Shown one piece after another: positions 12,137 to 23,335 of a DNA stretch of 64,000 nucleotides (positions are counted from its first letter, which is position 1; each line of letters opens with the position of its first letter). The notes below the pieces were generated by a model. The model was not told the DNA's origin. It worked only from the letters and a program-made list of their open reading frames with translations, and searched no databases. The DNA comes from Cryptomeria japonica (Eukaryota; Streptophyta; Pinopsida; Cupressales; Cupressaceae). The position numbers were made by a program, and so were the translations under genes. Location of the stretch: assembly GCF_030272615.1 (NCBI RefSeq), contig NC_081411.1, positions 832,180,160 to 832,244,159 on the forward strand, given 5' to 3'.

Positions 12137-14911
12137 CTATGCTTGAGTGGATAAAAATGTTGGCAAGATCGACATTGGCACACACCTTGAGGGGTGATGG
12201 ACTGATGGAGGAAAAATGTATTTTGGATATTGAGATTTTGATGGAGGAATAGCTTGGGATTTTGGGACATAAGGGCCCAAAATGGAAGAAGGAGGTGATG
12301 GAGGAACAAATTTGAGAGGTTTGGATGGAGGAATAGCAATTTTAGATGCCAATTTTGATGTTTCTTTAGGCTTTTGTGCTTCAAGGAGCCGCTTAGGGAT
12401 CCACATGGTTTTTGATTTTTCATGCTTTTGTGGTTCCTTGGAGTGCATTGCTTGCACAAGGGATTTAGGAACCCATATAGATTTTGACTTTGTTTTATTT
12501 TGCTCAGTGGGCCTTTGTGGCCTTTTGGATATATTTTTTTCTTTATAGATCATATTGTTCTTTGTTTTGACATGTCGATTATATTGGACATGTTGATCCT
12601 TGAATACATGTGGATTTCTAGACTTATGACTTTTATACTTGGCATCCAAATTGCTTGGAGGGGGAAATGAATGCATGGATGGATGAAATTTACTCAAGGA
12701 TGTGTGCCTTTGCTGACCTTGCATAGAGGACAAAGGAATATAAGGACCTAAGATGGATGGAAAGTATGATGGGGAAGGTGTATGTTTTGATTTTGATGGA
12801 GGGATACCAACGTCTTGAGGAATTTCACTGAGGCCATGACCCTTAATATTTTCTTTAACATGAAGGGATTCTTGCTTATGGAGATCTACTCCTTTGCCTT
12901 TATGAATATCTTGACTTGTAGGATACTCTTTGCTTTGGGAAGAAGACGCGAGTCCATTATGAGGTGGATATGATATGAGAGAAATAATGAGATCTTGAAG
13001 TGGATCGGATTGCACCAAAGTGGAAGAACCCATTGTTAATGTCAGGGGTTCATGAACATCTTGCACTGACACGTTAGAATCATGAAGGGGATTAGGATCA
13101 TGAGAGGGACTAGGATTTTGTAGTGGACATGGTTCAATGACAGGCTCTTCAAGAGATGGAATGGGAGAAATAATGGGATCATCAAAAGAAATGCGATCTT
13201 GGAGTGTATATGGAGCATTAAGACAAGGAGATGGAGGAACAAAAGGATCTTGTGGAGGATTTAAAGGAATAATTTGATCTTGACAAGGAGGAAGATCATT
13301 GGAATCCTCTTTAAAGGTGCTTTGCTCTTGACTTTTAACGGGATCATCCGAAAAGATGGAAGGGATATCTTGATCTTTCTTAGGAAGTGGAATGCCAATG
13401 GGATTTGAAAGGACATTTTTTTCATGAAATGGAATGGGATCATTTGGGATTGGATGGACTGGGATATCTTGATCTTGCTTAGGAAGTGGAATGTCAATGG
13501 GATTTGAAAGGATATTGTGTTCTTGGATAGAATGGACAAGAATAGGGGAATCATCATGAGTTTCTGGGAAGATGGGGTCCTGGTCAACAATTGGATAGGA
13601 TGATAAGGTTTCGAGATCTTGATCTTGATCTATTTCAAGACACGTTTCTTCATGCTCTAAATTATCCTCTTGACATGGGGTTGGACTTTGGATATGCATG
13701 GGGGATTTGGACAAGGGATCAATGTTTTGGCATGAAGGAAATGCACTTTGAACATTTGTGATGGATTCTGGCAAGGAATCAATGCTTGAACATGAGGAAG
13801 AGGGACTTCGAATGGGGTCCTCTAAAACAGGTAATGGCAATAAAGTGCATGGTGGCATTGGGTCTTGTATTTCTGAAACATGACAAGGATGTGTATCATG
13901 AATTGGATTATCGTGGCAATCAATTATGGATAGCCCTTGGGTAATTTCATCCTTGGGTGTATTGTTTGATGAGGACAATATGGAAGGTTCTTGTGAAACT
14001 TCTAAAGGTGTAGGGATAGATGCCACTGGAGATTCCATTTGCTTGTGGGGGGATGAGGCATTGCTAGACATAATTGTATTAGTTTGATCTTCCTCAAAGA
14101 ACTCACTTGGTAATTTCCTTAAGATCATTGCAATAAAGCCACCTTTCTTTCGAGGTTTTGACATGATTGCATCTGGAATTTGAACTTGTTTGGCAAGGAG
14201 TTGGTCTTGGTTTGATGTCATGTTTTGATATTGGACTTGATTCAATTGTTCTGACATGTTTGAAACTTGGGTTGGTGTGTGCTGCAACCTTTGTTTTTGA
14301 ATGTTTGGTTGTGGTTGTTGACATTGATATTCCACCATTGGTTGAACCATTTGTGGACATTGTATAGTTGGTTGGACATATTGTTGAAATTGGACCATTG
14401 GTTGTGTTGGTTGTATATGCTGGAACTATTGAACAATTGGTTGTGATGGTTGAAAACGTGGGAACTGTTGAACAATTGGTTGTGATGGTTGAAAATGTGA
14501 TTGATAGTAAACACCTTCTTGTTCTTGTTGTGGAGGCACATAATGTTGTTGTCTCTTTTCTTGAAATTGTTTCATCATCTCTATTTGTGAGAGGAGAGCT
14601 GGTATGTCTGATCGTTCAATAAGAGATCTTACATCAATTGGCTCAATCTTTGGATTTCGACCTGGAAATTTTTTAAACATTTTGGACATTTGTGATCTAT
14701 TCTTCTCAATGTTTTTCACTTTTTGTTCCAAAATCTCATTTTCTTGAGCTAGTTTCTGCTCTAGTTTTTGTATTTGGAGACTTGTTTCATCATAAAAAGT
14801 TTGATCAATGATTCTTTATTGTTGGGTTGAATAGAATTGTGATTGCATTGTCGGTTGATATGTCAAACTTTGTTGCATCATTGGTGCTTGGAACCTTGTT
14901 TCAATAGTCAT
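12137..14911 (-). pseudogene. Gln/Pro/Ser-rich ORF of element H (~925 codons, two stops)
   Basis: A single minus-strand frame runs from the ATG at 14911 to the stop at 12137 with only two internal stops, near 14818 (TAA) and at 14426 (TAG). The second replaces Gln within a repeated PSQPIVQQF unit. Residues ~40-80 form a short coiled coil (IQKLEQKLAQENEILEQKV). Then come Gln/Pro-rich repeats, a basic patch (PRKKGGF), a long acidic Pro/Ser/Asp linker with internal duplications (LSNPIDIPLPKQDQDIP and LSNPIGIPLPKKDQDIP), and a basic C-terminus with paired KSIWVPKSL and KTMWIPKRL units. No gag, knuckle, protease or RT motif is seen. The composition resembles a disordered, RNA-binding or gag-like protein, but the function is unknown. 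Confidence 0.75.
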
Positions 14912-16960
14912 GTCACTATGCAAATGCAATATTTTTGGAATTTTTCAAGGATAATGTATGATATGCAACTAAATGCAAACTAAATAGTTGAAAATGCAAT
15001 CTATGGAAAGAATGCAACCTATGTTTTTGTTGTTTTCAAGATTTTGACAAACTTATGAATGCAATTCTAAAATAAGACCCTTAGGAAATTGAAATGATGT
15101 CTAGACCTCAAAGGACAAAAGGACCAAGTGACAAAAGGACAAAATGACAATGTCTCCCCTATATGCTTGGATACTAAGCTAGGTTTGACCAAATGACAAT
15201 AATGACAAAAAGAGAAAAGGTTTGATAAGATCTAGACCTCCTAACAATAACTTAGGGTTTATCAAAGATTTGGACTACTCAAGTATGACAAAACCTAGTT
15301 TTGACACTATATGCAAAGGAACAATTACTATGCAAATGACCTTAATATGATATGATAATGACCTAAACTTAATGAAGAGACTTAGGGTATGCAAATATGA
15401 ATGTATGACAATGGTATTACTCTAATGCAAGAGGACACATGCAAATGGATGACCCTTATTGATATGCAAAGGAGTATGACCTAGATGAAGCCTAACCTTG
15501 GTACTTGACAATGACTTTGCAAAATGCAAACCTAAGATGCACCTTAATCTAAGTGACATGAATGTTGAGACAAGACTTTGAAAAATGTTTGACAACCATG
15601 TTTGAAGGTGTTTGAACTTTGTTGGATGAAATGTTCGTGTTTAACCTTGTTTTGAATCAATTTGTCTTGCTTTTGAAATGAGATACAATTCAACTTTTGA
15701 CAAACAAAGAAGACAAGATATTTTAACCTAGACTCAAGACAATCATGCTCATTCACACATTTCTTATGGTAGGCAAGGACATTAAGTACTTGAGAGGTAG
15801 ACTCATTATGGGATTCAAGGAGAATACATAGATGCTTGACCCCACGGGCTCCCCTCCACGACACTCACTTCTCAGGGCAGCCAAGCATCAGTCCCCATGG
15901 AAATCTCCCCATGGTGAACTTAGTATCTCTTCCAAGTATCCGAACTTGTCCTTCTCAAGCAACTAGAAGGATTTTTGGCCTCTAAATACAAGGTGTTTAG
16001 TAAGGATTTTTGTTAAGCATTACTCCTTGATGTCACGCAAGTGTGATTGAGACATTAAGCCCATCAAGATACCAAACAAATGTAGTCGCGCAAGCACAAT
16101 TTAGACCGTGAGGTCCTACTTAGATGTTGATATGAGAAAGAGTTCAAGGGTCATCACTTCCCAAGTAACTACAATTCCCACGTAACCCTTCCTTCAAAGC
16201 TTTCGCCCATCAGGTATTTGTTTATAGTGAGTTAGAATGCCAAGGTATTCTAGCCGTACTCACTTTGGGTCGTTCCCTTCTCACGATTATCACTTGCTTG
16301 CAAAAGCAAAATGGTCGGGAAGGCAGGCCCTCTAAAGGTGACACACAATAAAACAGATGAGCATGGTATTGAAGATCTGGATTTCTGATCACCCTCAGAA
16401 GGATGAGAGCATACTCTCCTACTCCAATGTCAAATTCAACAATCAAAGCAAACATATATTCATTCCATCCTATTTAGAAATCATACTAGGTGCCTAAACA
16501 TTAATTGCAAACACAAAGTTTAGTTGTAGTCCAAGGCAACCTGCAAAACCCAAGTCAGAAGTTTGATATGTTTAGTCTTTGACTATCGAACTTGCATAAA
16601 ACATGTTAGTAGTTTCATTTGTTATCTTTGTCATGCGTATGCCAAGGTTCTGCACAGAGAATCAGTACCAACAAAACCAAAAAAAAAGAAACAGAATGCA
16701 AAAGAAAACAATTTGCAAGTGAAAAACATTGTCTTTTACCTCTATTTCTGGCCCTACACAGGCGCAGAATGTCTGACACAGGCGCAGAATGCTTGACACA
16801 AGCACGAAATGTCCTTGACATAGGCACAGAATGTCTAACACAGGCGCAAAATGCTTGACATAGGCGCAGAAGCTCCCAGAAAACCCTGCACTACCCTATT
16901 TCTTGGGTTTTTGACCTGCAAATCAACTCAAAAGCACTCAAAAGCATGATTAGGGGGTTA
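14912..16960 (-). other. Untranslated leader of element H
   Basis: No credible ORF is present. The segment 15824-16338 is the conserved block shared with element 1, in the same order and nearly the same span (about 515 versus 495 bp). The 15000-15540 part is AT-rich and rich in ATGACAA-type phrases, with nothing recognised. Confidence 0.7.
16755..16875 (-). repeat. Tandem GACACAGGCGCAGAATG-type repeat near the PBS
   Basis: Six degenerate units at about 20-bp spacing, such as GACACAGGCGCAGAATGCT and GACATAGGCGCAGAAG. On the coding strand the core is GCGCCTGTGT, one base from the GCGTCTGTGT core of the element 1 clusters. Confidence 0.8.
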
Positions 16961-16979
16961 GTTCACGTCGGGTTCACCA
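16961..16979 (-). promoter_or_regulatory. Primer binding site-like sequence of element H
   Basis: The minus strand reads TGGTGAACCCGACGTGAAC, five bases inside the 5' LTR. The TGG start and position fit a PBS. I could not assign the tRNA from memory. Confidence 0.6.
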
Positions 16980-16984
16980 ATTAA

Positions 16985-18340
16985 TGTAGAATAGGAAATC
17001 AGAAATCATCACAAACAAATATATATTAGTCATAGCTCAATCACAAAAGCACAAACGCAATGATCAATCCTAACACATTCAATAAAAACACGAAAACAAA
17101 ACATTCAATATTAAAAGCTAAGCAAACCAAATGCAGATCTGAATGTCTCCTTCATGTGGCTCCATTGTCCTTCTTTCTTCTCCAAATAGCCTTTGTTTGT
17201 GGATCTCACCTTCAAGTGCATGAACCTAATGTGAAAGCAAGATTGACAATTAGCGCAAGAGTACTCAAAGCATGATTGATTCGACAAAGTGATTATTAGA
17301 TCGATAATCTGATTAGTCTTGATTGAAGAAATTCATCCAATTTATAGATAAATTGGAGAAAAGACAAGATTAGCATGAAATTGATATTAGAGGCAATTGA
17401 TTTCAAAATGGGAAAATTGAGTGGAAAGAAGAAGGTTATGACACCTTCTATGTCATGAATTATGACATATTGCCAATGCAAAAGGTTAGAGGACTAGAAG
17501 CTTATGACATCTTGCTATGCCAAAAGTATGACGCATGAGAAATTCATGCTTCCACCGAAGCACAAAAATAGGGAGAACTAGAGAAAATTAATTAGGTGGA
17601 AATTAAATTTGACAAATTAGAAAAAAGGTGGAAATTAGGAATTAGGAAAATTAGGAAAATTAGGAAATTAGAAATGATGAAATTAGAAAATTGATGCAAA
17701 TTAGGTAAATTAATTAATAATTTCTCATTCATTAATTAATTTACAAAAATAGGAGGAATTAATTAGCCAATTAAATAAACATTTAATTGTGACAAGAAGA
17801 CTTAGGATAAATAAATAATTTATTAACCCTAGAGGGGGAAATGACAAACAGGATTAAATGAATAAATCATAAAACCCTAGAAGATGAATTAGAAATGCAA
17901 GAACGACAATTAGGTCTTGACCAAAGATAATTGATGTAGATTTGATTTGATCATGATTCTGAATGATTTGATTGATAAACAATTGAGATTGATTGACAAA
18001 TTGACCAATATTGATAAAGAGACCAAATTGATATGCACCAATTGACATGATTGAAGAGGACAAGGATCGATGACAAATCGATCGCAAAATTGACGAGATT
18101 GACAAGGACGAGGATCAATGACAAATCAATCACAAAATGACAAGATTGATAAGAGGACAAAACCCTAATTCAAAGCGAGAAGAATGAGGAATGCAGAAGA
18201 AGGACTCGATGCTCGCAAATGATAAAGACCAAGTACGCAACATAGAAGAAATGTTAATGCTACGCAAAAACCTAAAATAAGGCAATGTGCCAATGTTAAA
18301 GTATGACTCCGCAAGCGTTGACCATTTTTAGGTGTCTACA
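16985..18340 (-). repeat. 5' LTR of element H (1356 bp)
   Basis: Partner of 8669-10025, with intact TG...CA ends (TGTAGAATAGG to GGTGTCTACA) and TSD GACAT at 18341-18345. Confidence 0.93.
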
Positions 18341-18706
18341 GACATTTTCGAAGAGAATGTGCTGGAACTTAGTGAAATGATACGTCAATTCAAAGAAAAT
18401 TATAAGAAAAATATTAGGGACCCTCAAAACATATCTTAATCTTTTAAAGCATTGGGTCATCTACAAATACACACCTCTACCTTTGAATCTGATATGGAGG
18501 AGATGCACAAGAACATAGTTGCTACTGATGGGTTGGTTGCAAAGTGGAAGACAAGGTTGCAAATCACTACTATATTAGAGGACTCGAATATGGAGCCAAC
18601 TATGAAAAGGTATCGTGAATATAGACAAAAGATCAAAGCTCGGGAGGTGGCATGTGTTGAGAAGGAGGTGGAGATTGTTGAAGATGATGAACCAGAAACT
18701 GAATAG

Positions 18707-19996
18707 GTGGTGGTGTTTTCTTGTTTAATGTTTTAATTATCTTTCTTGATCATTGGCTGGGAGGCCTAAAGACTTTCTTTAAATAATGGTTTTCTTCAAG
18801 AAACCGTCATCTTTCATGTTTTAAATATCTGGACTTTGTTTCTGATTAGGATCTTTTGGGCAAACTTTGTTTTTCTCATAAGAACAAAAAACTTTTATGC
18901 ATGTGGTTATCTGCTATTTTAATATAGAAGAACTACTGAAGGCCTTCATATATTTGTAATCTTTGAATTATGGTGTGTGAATGTTTTTCTTTTCTTTGAA
19001 ATGGATGTAAGTTGGTGAATTTATATTAAAATGGTGGATGATTTGAAATTTCCAGTTACTATGGAGTATTATGTGTGAATGGTGTTTCATAGTGGCTTTA
19101 TATTTGAAAATCTGAAAAATCCTAGAAATAGTAGTTAGTATTGTGAATGTCTTTACAAAGTTTTATGGTTAAAAGCTATTTCTTTATTTGCTTTATGGTT
19201 AAAAGCATATGAGTTGTTTACTTATTCATTGAATATCATTAGAAGGTAGTCACCACCTTGTAAAATAAGCAGAGAATCAACCAGTTAATAGTCTGTTAGA
19301 CTGGTTCAACTATGGTTATATTTGTCATCTCTGTGGGCATGAGAATATAGAGTTAAGTGACAAATCTATTAACCAATAGGTTTGCATGTATTGTTGTAGC
19401 ATGTGAGGTTATTATTTTGTAATTTGTGTGAGGTTTTGCCTGACCTTGAAATATAGGTTGATGACTTGTATAAATGAATGTAATATTCATTGAGAGGTAT
19501 CATGCTATGTGTGAAGTTATGCAAAGAAGTGTGTTGCAGAGAAGATTTGACAATGAGCTTAACCATAACTATACTCAGGTATGTGGAGATGCTATTTCAT
19601 CAATTCATGATTCTCTGGATGTAATCCGAATGCTTTTGTAATTCAGTGAGACTTCCTATAAGGTAGTGAGCCTTCCCTAAGGGTTGTAGCACTTCTGGAT
19701 TTCTTGTTTGAGCAATGAGCTCTAAGTAGTGTGCCTGAATGCATGTGCATTCCCCATTGTAATATTTCACTTACTCCTAACAGGGTATTATCTCATTGTG
19801 GGTAGGTTCCCACCGTGGTTTTTCTATTAATCAAGTTTTTCACGTAAAAAATCTTGGTGTTATGTGTGTTATTGATGTGGTGTTGTTTCATGCTTTAAAC
19901 TGTTAATTATCATATCTAATTTGTGGTTTAAGTTGCACTAATTTTTTGAGCAAACTGATTCACCCCCCCTCTCAGTTTGCTGCATTGTTTCCTACA
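18707..19996 (+). other. 3' region of family-1 copy 1 with copia-like LTR end
   Basis: No ORF is supported. The last ~250 bp resemble the 3' end of a copia-type LTR: a GGTTCCCACCGTGGTTTTTC phrase, then GATTCACCCCCCCTCTCAGT, ending TTTCCTACA at 19996. The same C-tract phrase ends the LTRs of A, B and C. This suggests family 1 was carried in an LTR element whose 3' LTR ends here; its start and a matching 5' LTR are not identified. Confidence 0.5.
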
Positions 19997-21494
19997 TGAT
20001 ATTAGTTGTTGAGACATTTTGATATTGAGGCCTCTTTGGCTAGTTGACTCAAGGTCTTGTTTTGGTCTTTATCTTTTGTTGTGTGTCTTTTACCTTTGTT
20101 TGCCTTTTTGTTTTTGTCTTGTTTTTATGTGCCCTTGCATATGTTTGAGTGAGTTAAGATCCTAAGATTGTGGTCTTGGTTCCTTGAAATTAGTCATGTC
20201 TTATACTCCTTGTGATCTTGCTCCACATTCCTCATCTTCTTCATATCTCTTTCTTCTACTTCACCACGAGTATTTGTGTAATCTCATACTTCTGCTAAAG
20301 TGGGGGCTAAATGTAGCATCCTAAAATTGCACCCTTTGCAATTTTGACCGCATTTGAGGCCTTCACCTTAGTGTTCTCATCCCTATGCTTGATCAGGACC
20401 CATTTATGTCTCTACCATGCAATAATAGACATATTTTCACATTTCACCTTGCTGGGACCCTTATCCTTGACCCAAATATGGGTTAGGATAGGGTGTCGCA
20501 TGTTTGTCCTCACTGGGACCATGACGCCATGCCATGGTCTTCCCTAATTGGGGCCTATTTCAAACCCTTTCCCTATCCCAATTTTGAGTGGGAAACCTTG
20601 CTTCATGTCGGCTTATGTTGGAAAATTAACATAATTGATGATGGGCAATTATATAAGGAGGTCTTTCCCTCTCATTTTGGATATAGGGGAATAAAAAGAG
20701 AGATATTGGGAGCACTACAATCAAGCAATCAAGCATTCAACCATTGAAGTATTCATAATCAAGCATTTCTAGAGGTCTTTAAGGCTGCATATTCTTCATT
20801 TATCTATTGTGGAGAAACATTACATCATGCATTTGCAAGCATGTGTGTGTGATTAGGGTTTTGTCACGTTCATGCCATTTCACACAACATATGTGATTAC
20901 ATTCAAGAAGCAAAGCATCATTATCAGTCATTGCAAATTTGAGGTATATCCTTCCATCATTTTATCTTGCGATATTTCATTCAAGGTTGATTCCAAATCG
21001 GGGTTTGACTTAGGCAAACCCCTATTCCCAAACTATTTACCCTTCTTTTGTGTGTGTAGGAAACATGCACAAAGTTGTACTCTTCAGAATAAGCTTTATT
21101 CACAAAGACGAATCGTCCCCCTTTGGTGTGCAAAAAATTCAGAGCACCGTTGTGATGCATCGTGGTCCCCACTTTTTAGGAGATTTTTGAGGATCATATC
21201 TGACTCGACTTATATTGCTCATATCTAGGTGCACACGAAAAATCCCACATTTATAGCTCACTATTTTCTCAGTTTTACCGTTTTTCAGTACTTTACCTAT
21301 TTCAGCATTTCAACTTACAAAAGAGGAGATCAAAATCAATTCAATCCATTTAGTATTCAACCCTTATTTGATTTGTGACCGAATCTAGTGGATTCCCTTC
21401 ACTCTTTTTAATGTAAAGGTCCTAAGTGAAAATTGATTTAGTGGTTTCTTCCTTCTATGTTGCAATTTGCTAAATCAAAATTTCCCCCTTTATA
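19997..21494 (+). mobile_element. 3' end of a Ty3-type element with its LTR (element G)
   Basis: The sequence 19997-20311 is the tail of an internal region ending in a polypurine tract (AAAGTGGGGGCTAA). It is followed at 20312 by an LTR starting TGTAGCATCCTAAAATTG. Both the tract and the LTR start match element E (42280-42296), and the LTR runs ~1180 bp to about 21494, close to the E LTR length. The upstream part of G is absent, probably displaced by the sequence at its left. ORF-like stretches at 20344-21228 lie within the LTR and are not supported as genes. Confidence 0.75.
20312..21494 (+). repeat. 3' LTR of element G
   Basis: Starts TGTAGCATCC directly after the polypurine tract and ends near TTTATA at about 21494. 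Diverged relative of the E LTRs: similar opening, similar closing phrase (TAAGTGAAAA...), different middle. Confidence 0.7.
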
Positions 21495-23335
21495 GCTTGA
21501 TATATTAATTCCTTGAAAATAGAGGAGATACCCCTAACACAAACCACTCTATCCTTCCAAGATCTAGCGAAATCGTATAATAAGTTAGGGTCAAAGTTGC
21601 TCATGGATTCCAAATAACAAAACAAACATCTTATTCTTGATATGTTCCAAAAGGTGGAATTACAAATAAGATCATAAGAGGATGACTCGATTCAAATTCT
21701 ATCATCACCCATACCCTTAAATTTTTTAGAAACCATGGTTTTGACATTAAGAACCTAAATTAAACATTAAAAAAGAAGAATATACTATTCCTACTATGAG
21801 ACCTATCAATTTTTTTTAACTTAATTCCCTCACATATACCAATAAAGTTGCCTTGGTACTTCCTATGACCTTGGATCATGACAAACTCCCTACTCCTGCA
21901 CTAAAGCGGTGGCTTCACATCGTGATAGATTAACAAATGTCTAATAATATTATATTATTAGATATGGGTTCAACTTTTATCCAGCAATTCTAGTTGATAA
22001 TAAACCAAGCCAAGTTGGCGAAAAGGTCAACCACCTAGTTGCCTTTTCTATTTAGTTATGGCTTAATTTTAGGGTTTATAAAGTTTTGTATAAGTCATTT
22101 AATATCTAAAAATGCATTATTAATGACTCAATGGATAGAGGCTTTGGACTTTAACATATGAACTATACTTTTTGAATCTCCTTTAATCACCAAGTTTGGA
22201 ATGTTAAGATTGTTTACTATCTTTATTCCAAGAAGAGTAGTAGATGCTTTTGCATGGTTGTTGGTTTGAGCACCCATGTTTTAAGGAAATACAACTATAA
22301 ATTCCCCCTTTATTTTCCCTATCACTTGTCCAAGATTCCTTTATAAGAACCATTGAATTTGAGCTTAATCCATCCCATATGTAGAGGAATCCAAATAGTG
22401 GCTCTTTTTTGCCAATTTAAATAAACTTATTTTATATAGTTTTATGAAACATTTTGGGCCTTTTGATTTAGGAAACATCAACATTTTCCTAAATGACCTT
22501 GCCAATTTTCATCATCACCACATTCCAAGTCTTACTTTTATTTGTGAAGATCATGTTATTTCTTTCCTTCTAAATGCTCCGATAGATATGTGAAAGGGAT
22601 CATAACCAAATTTAATTGATAATAGGATGAGAAAAACTAGAGACTTAACTGGTTGATAATAGTTGAATATCCCAAGGTCAAACTCATTGAATTTTGAACC
22701 TATTTAAGATAGTTTGTCTAATAATTTAGGTAAAGGGGAACTCAATTAGCAAATTATTAAAGGTGCATTCCTTTTAATATAAAACATACCTATTGGCATG
22801 AGAGAGATCCCCATTCTTAAGATTATTAATAATGAGAATATTTCCATGATAGGAGGTGCACTTAAAAAATGATCTCGAGATGAAAGTAAGATTCCGTGTG
22901 GAACTCTAATTGAAATTTAGTGTAGGAAAGTCCATAAGCAAATTGAAACTAGTTTTTACTAAATAATATTTAGTTAGAGTAGCAGACCAAATGATCTCAT
23001 CATGTTTGAGAAATAAATTTAATATGGAAGGTTTAATTTTGATAATTAAATCATCCAAAGTTGTAATATCATAAATATCTCATATATTTCTAGAGATCTT
23101 CCGAGAGGAATCTTCTATAGCTTGATTTCAATAGTGGCAATGTAGCATCTAAATCTTTCACAAAATTCATCTTTAATACAAGAAAAGGGATAAGAGACTT
23201 CAAGAGGCTCATAATAAATCCACAAATCCTTGTAGAAGTAGATAAACTCACCATTCCCCACCTTCCACCTTATATTTTTCTCAATAAGTATTTTCAATTC
23301 ACTATATTATTCCAAATTATTGAACTTTGTTGGGT
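21495..23335 (-). pseudogene. LINE (L1-type) ORF2 C-terminus: zf-RVT and RNase H
   Basis: Reading minus from ~23335: SSIIWNNIVN, then NIRWKVGNGEFIYFYKDLW (the usual RxKVGNG lead-in), then a zf-RVT-like segment (FFKCTSYHGNILIINNLKNG). An RNase H domain starts WIKLKFNGSYKG near 22390, continues with GAQTNNHAKAS and NLVIKGDSKSIVHML, and ends VVDLFANLAW near 22010. Frameshifts and stops are frequent, so it is old. It continues the RT piece at 29560-30977 without overlap. RNase H in a plant L1 is known. The 3' UTR would be 21495-21990. Confidence 0.8.

Larger units (their letters stand above)
8669..18340 (-). mobile_element. Non-autonomous Ty3-type LTR retrotransposon (element H), complete
   Basis: Two near-identical LTRs (8669-10025 and 16985-18340) flank an 8.3-kb interior. 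A perfect 5-bp target duplication GACAT lies at 8664-8668 and 18341-18345. The polypurine tract sits beside the left LTR and a PBS-like site beside the right LTR, so the element reads on the minus strand. The interior carries one Gln/Pro-rich ORF and no protease, reverse transcriptase, RNase H or integrase. LTR ends (TGTAGACACC) and leader blocks tie it to element 1. The LTRs differ at few positions by eye, so the insertion is fairly young. It must rely on proteins supplied in trans. Confidence 0.93.
6461..18706 (+). pseudogene. Unrecognised coding unit (family 1, copy 1), split by element H
   Basis: Coding pieces lie at 6461-8305 (stop at 7823), 8310-8668 after one frameshift near 8260, and 18346-18706 after removal of element H. 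Across the insertion the codons rejoin in frame (ATG GAC ATT TTC), with a TAA at 18437 before the terminal TAG at 18704. The N-terminal ~330 residues look globular, with motifs INDAF, WFSYLKIWGF and LKLPRFPSNY. A charged, Ser-rich linker follows, and then a C-terminal helical region likely to form a coiled coil (LLTELQQVRREHG, DIDNALRHYLSDLLKL). Copy 2 at 24407-28014 matches it end to end, so this was a real protein. I do not recognise its function. It resembles the N-globular, basic-linker, C-coil plan of ORF2 in elements A-C and was probably retrotransposon cargo. Confidence 0.75.

Noticed and set aside
16755-16875. Minisatellite-encoded peptide repeat in short ORFs over the GACACAGGCGCAGAATG units
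   Set aside because: The ~20-bp period is not a multiple of three throughout and the frame is short on both strands.
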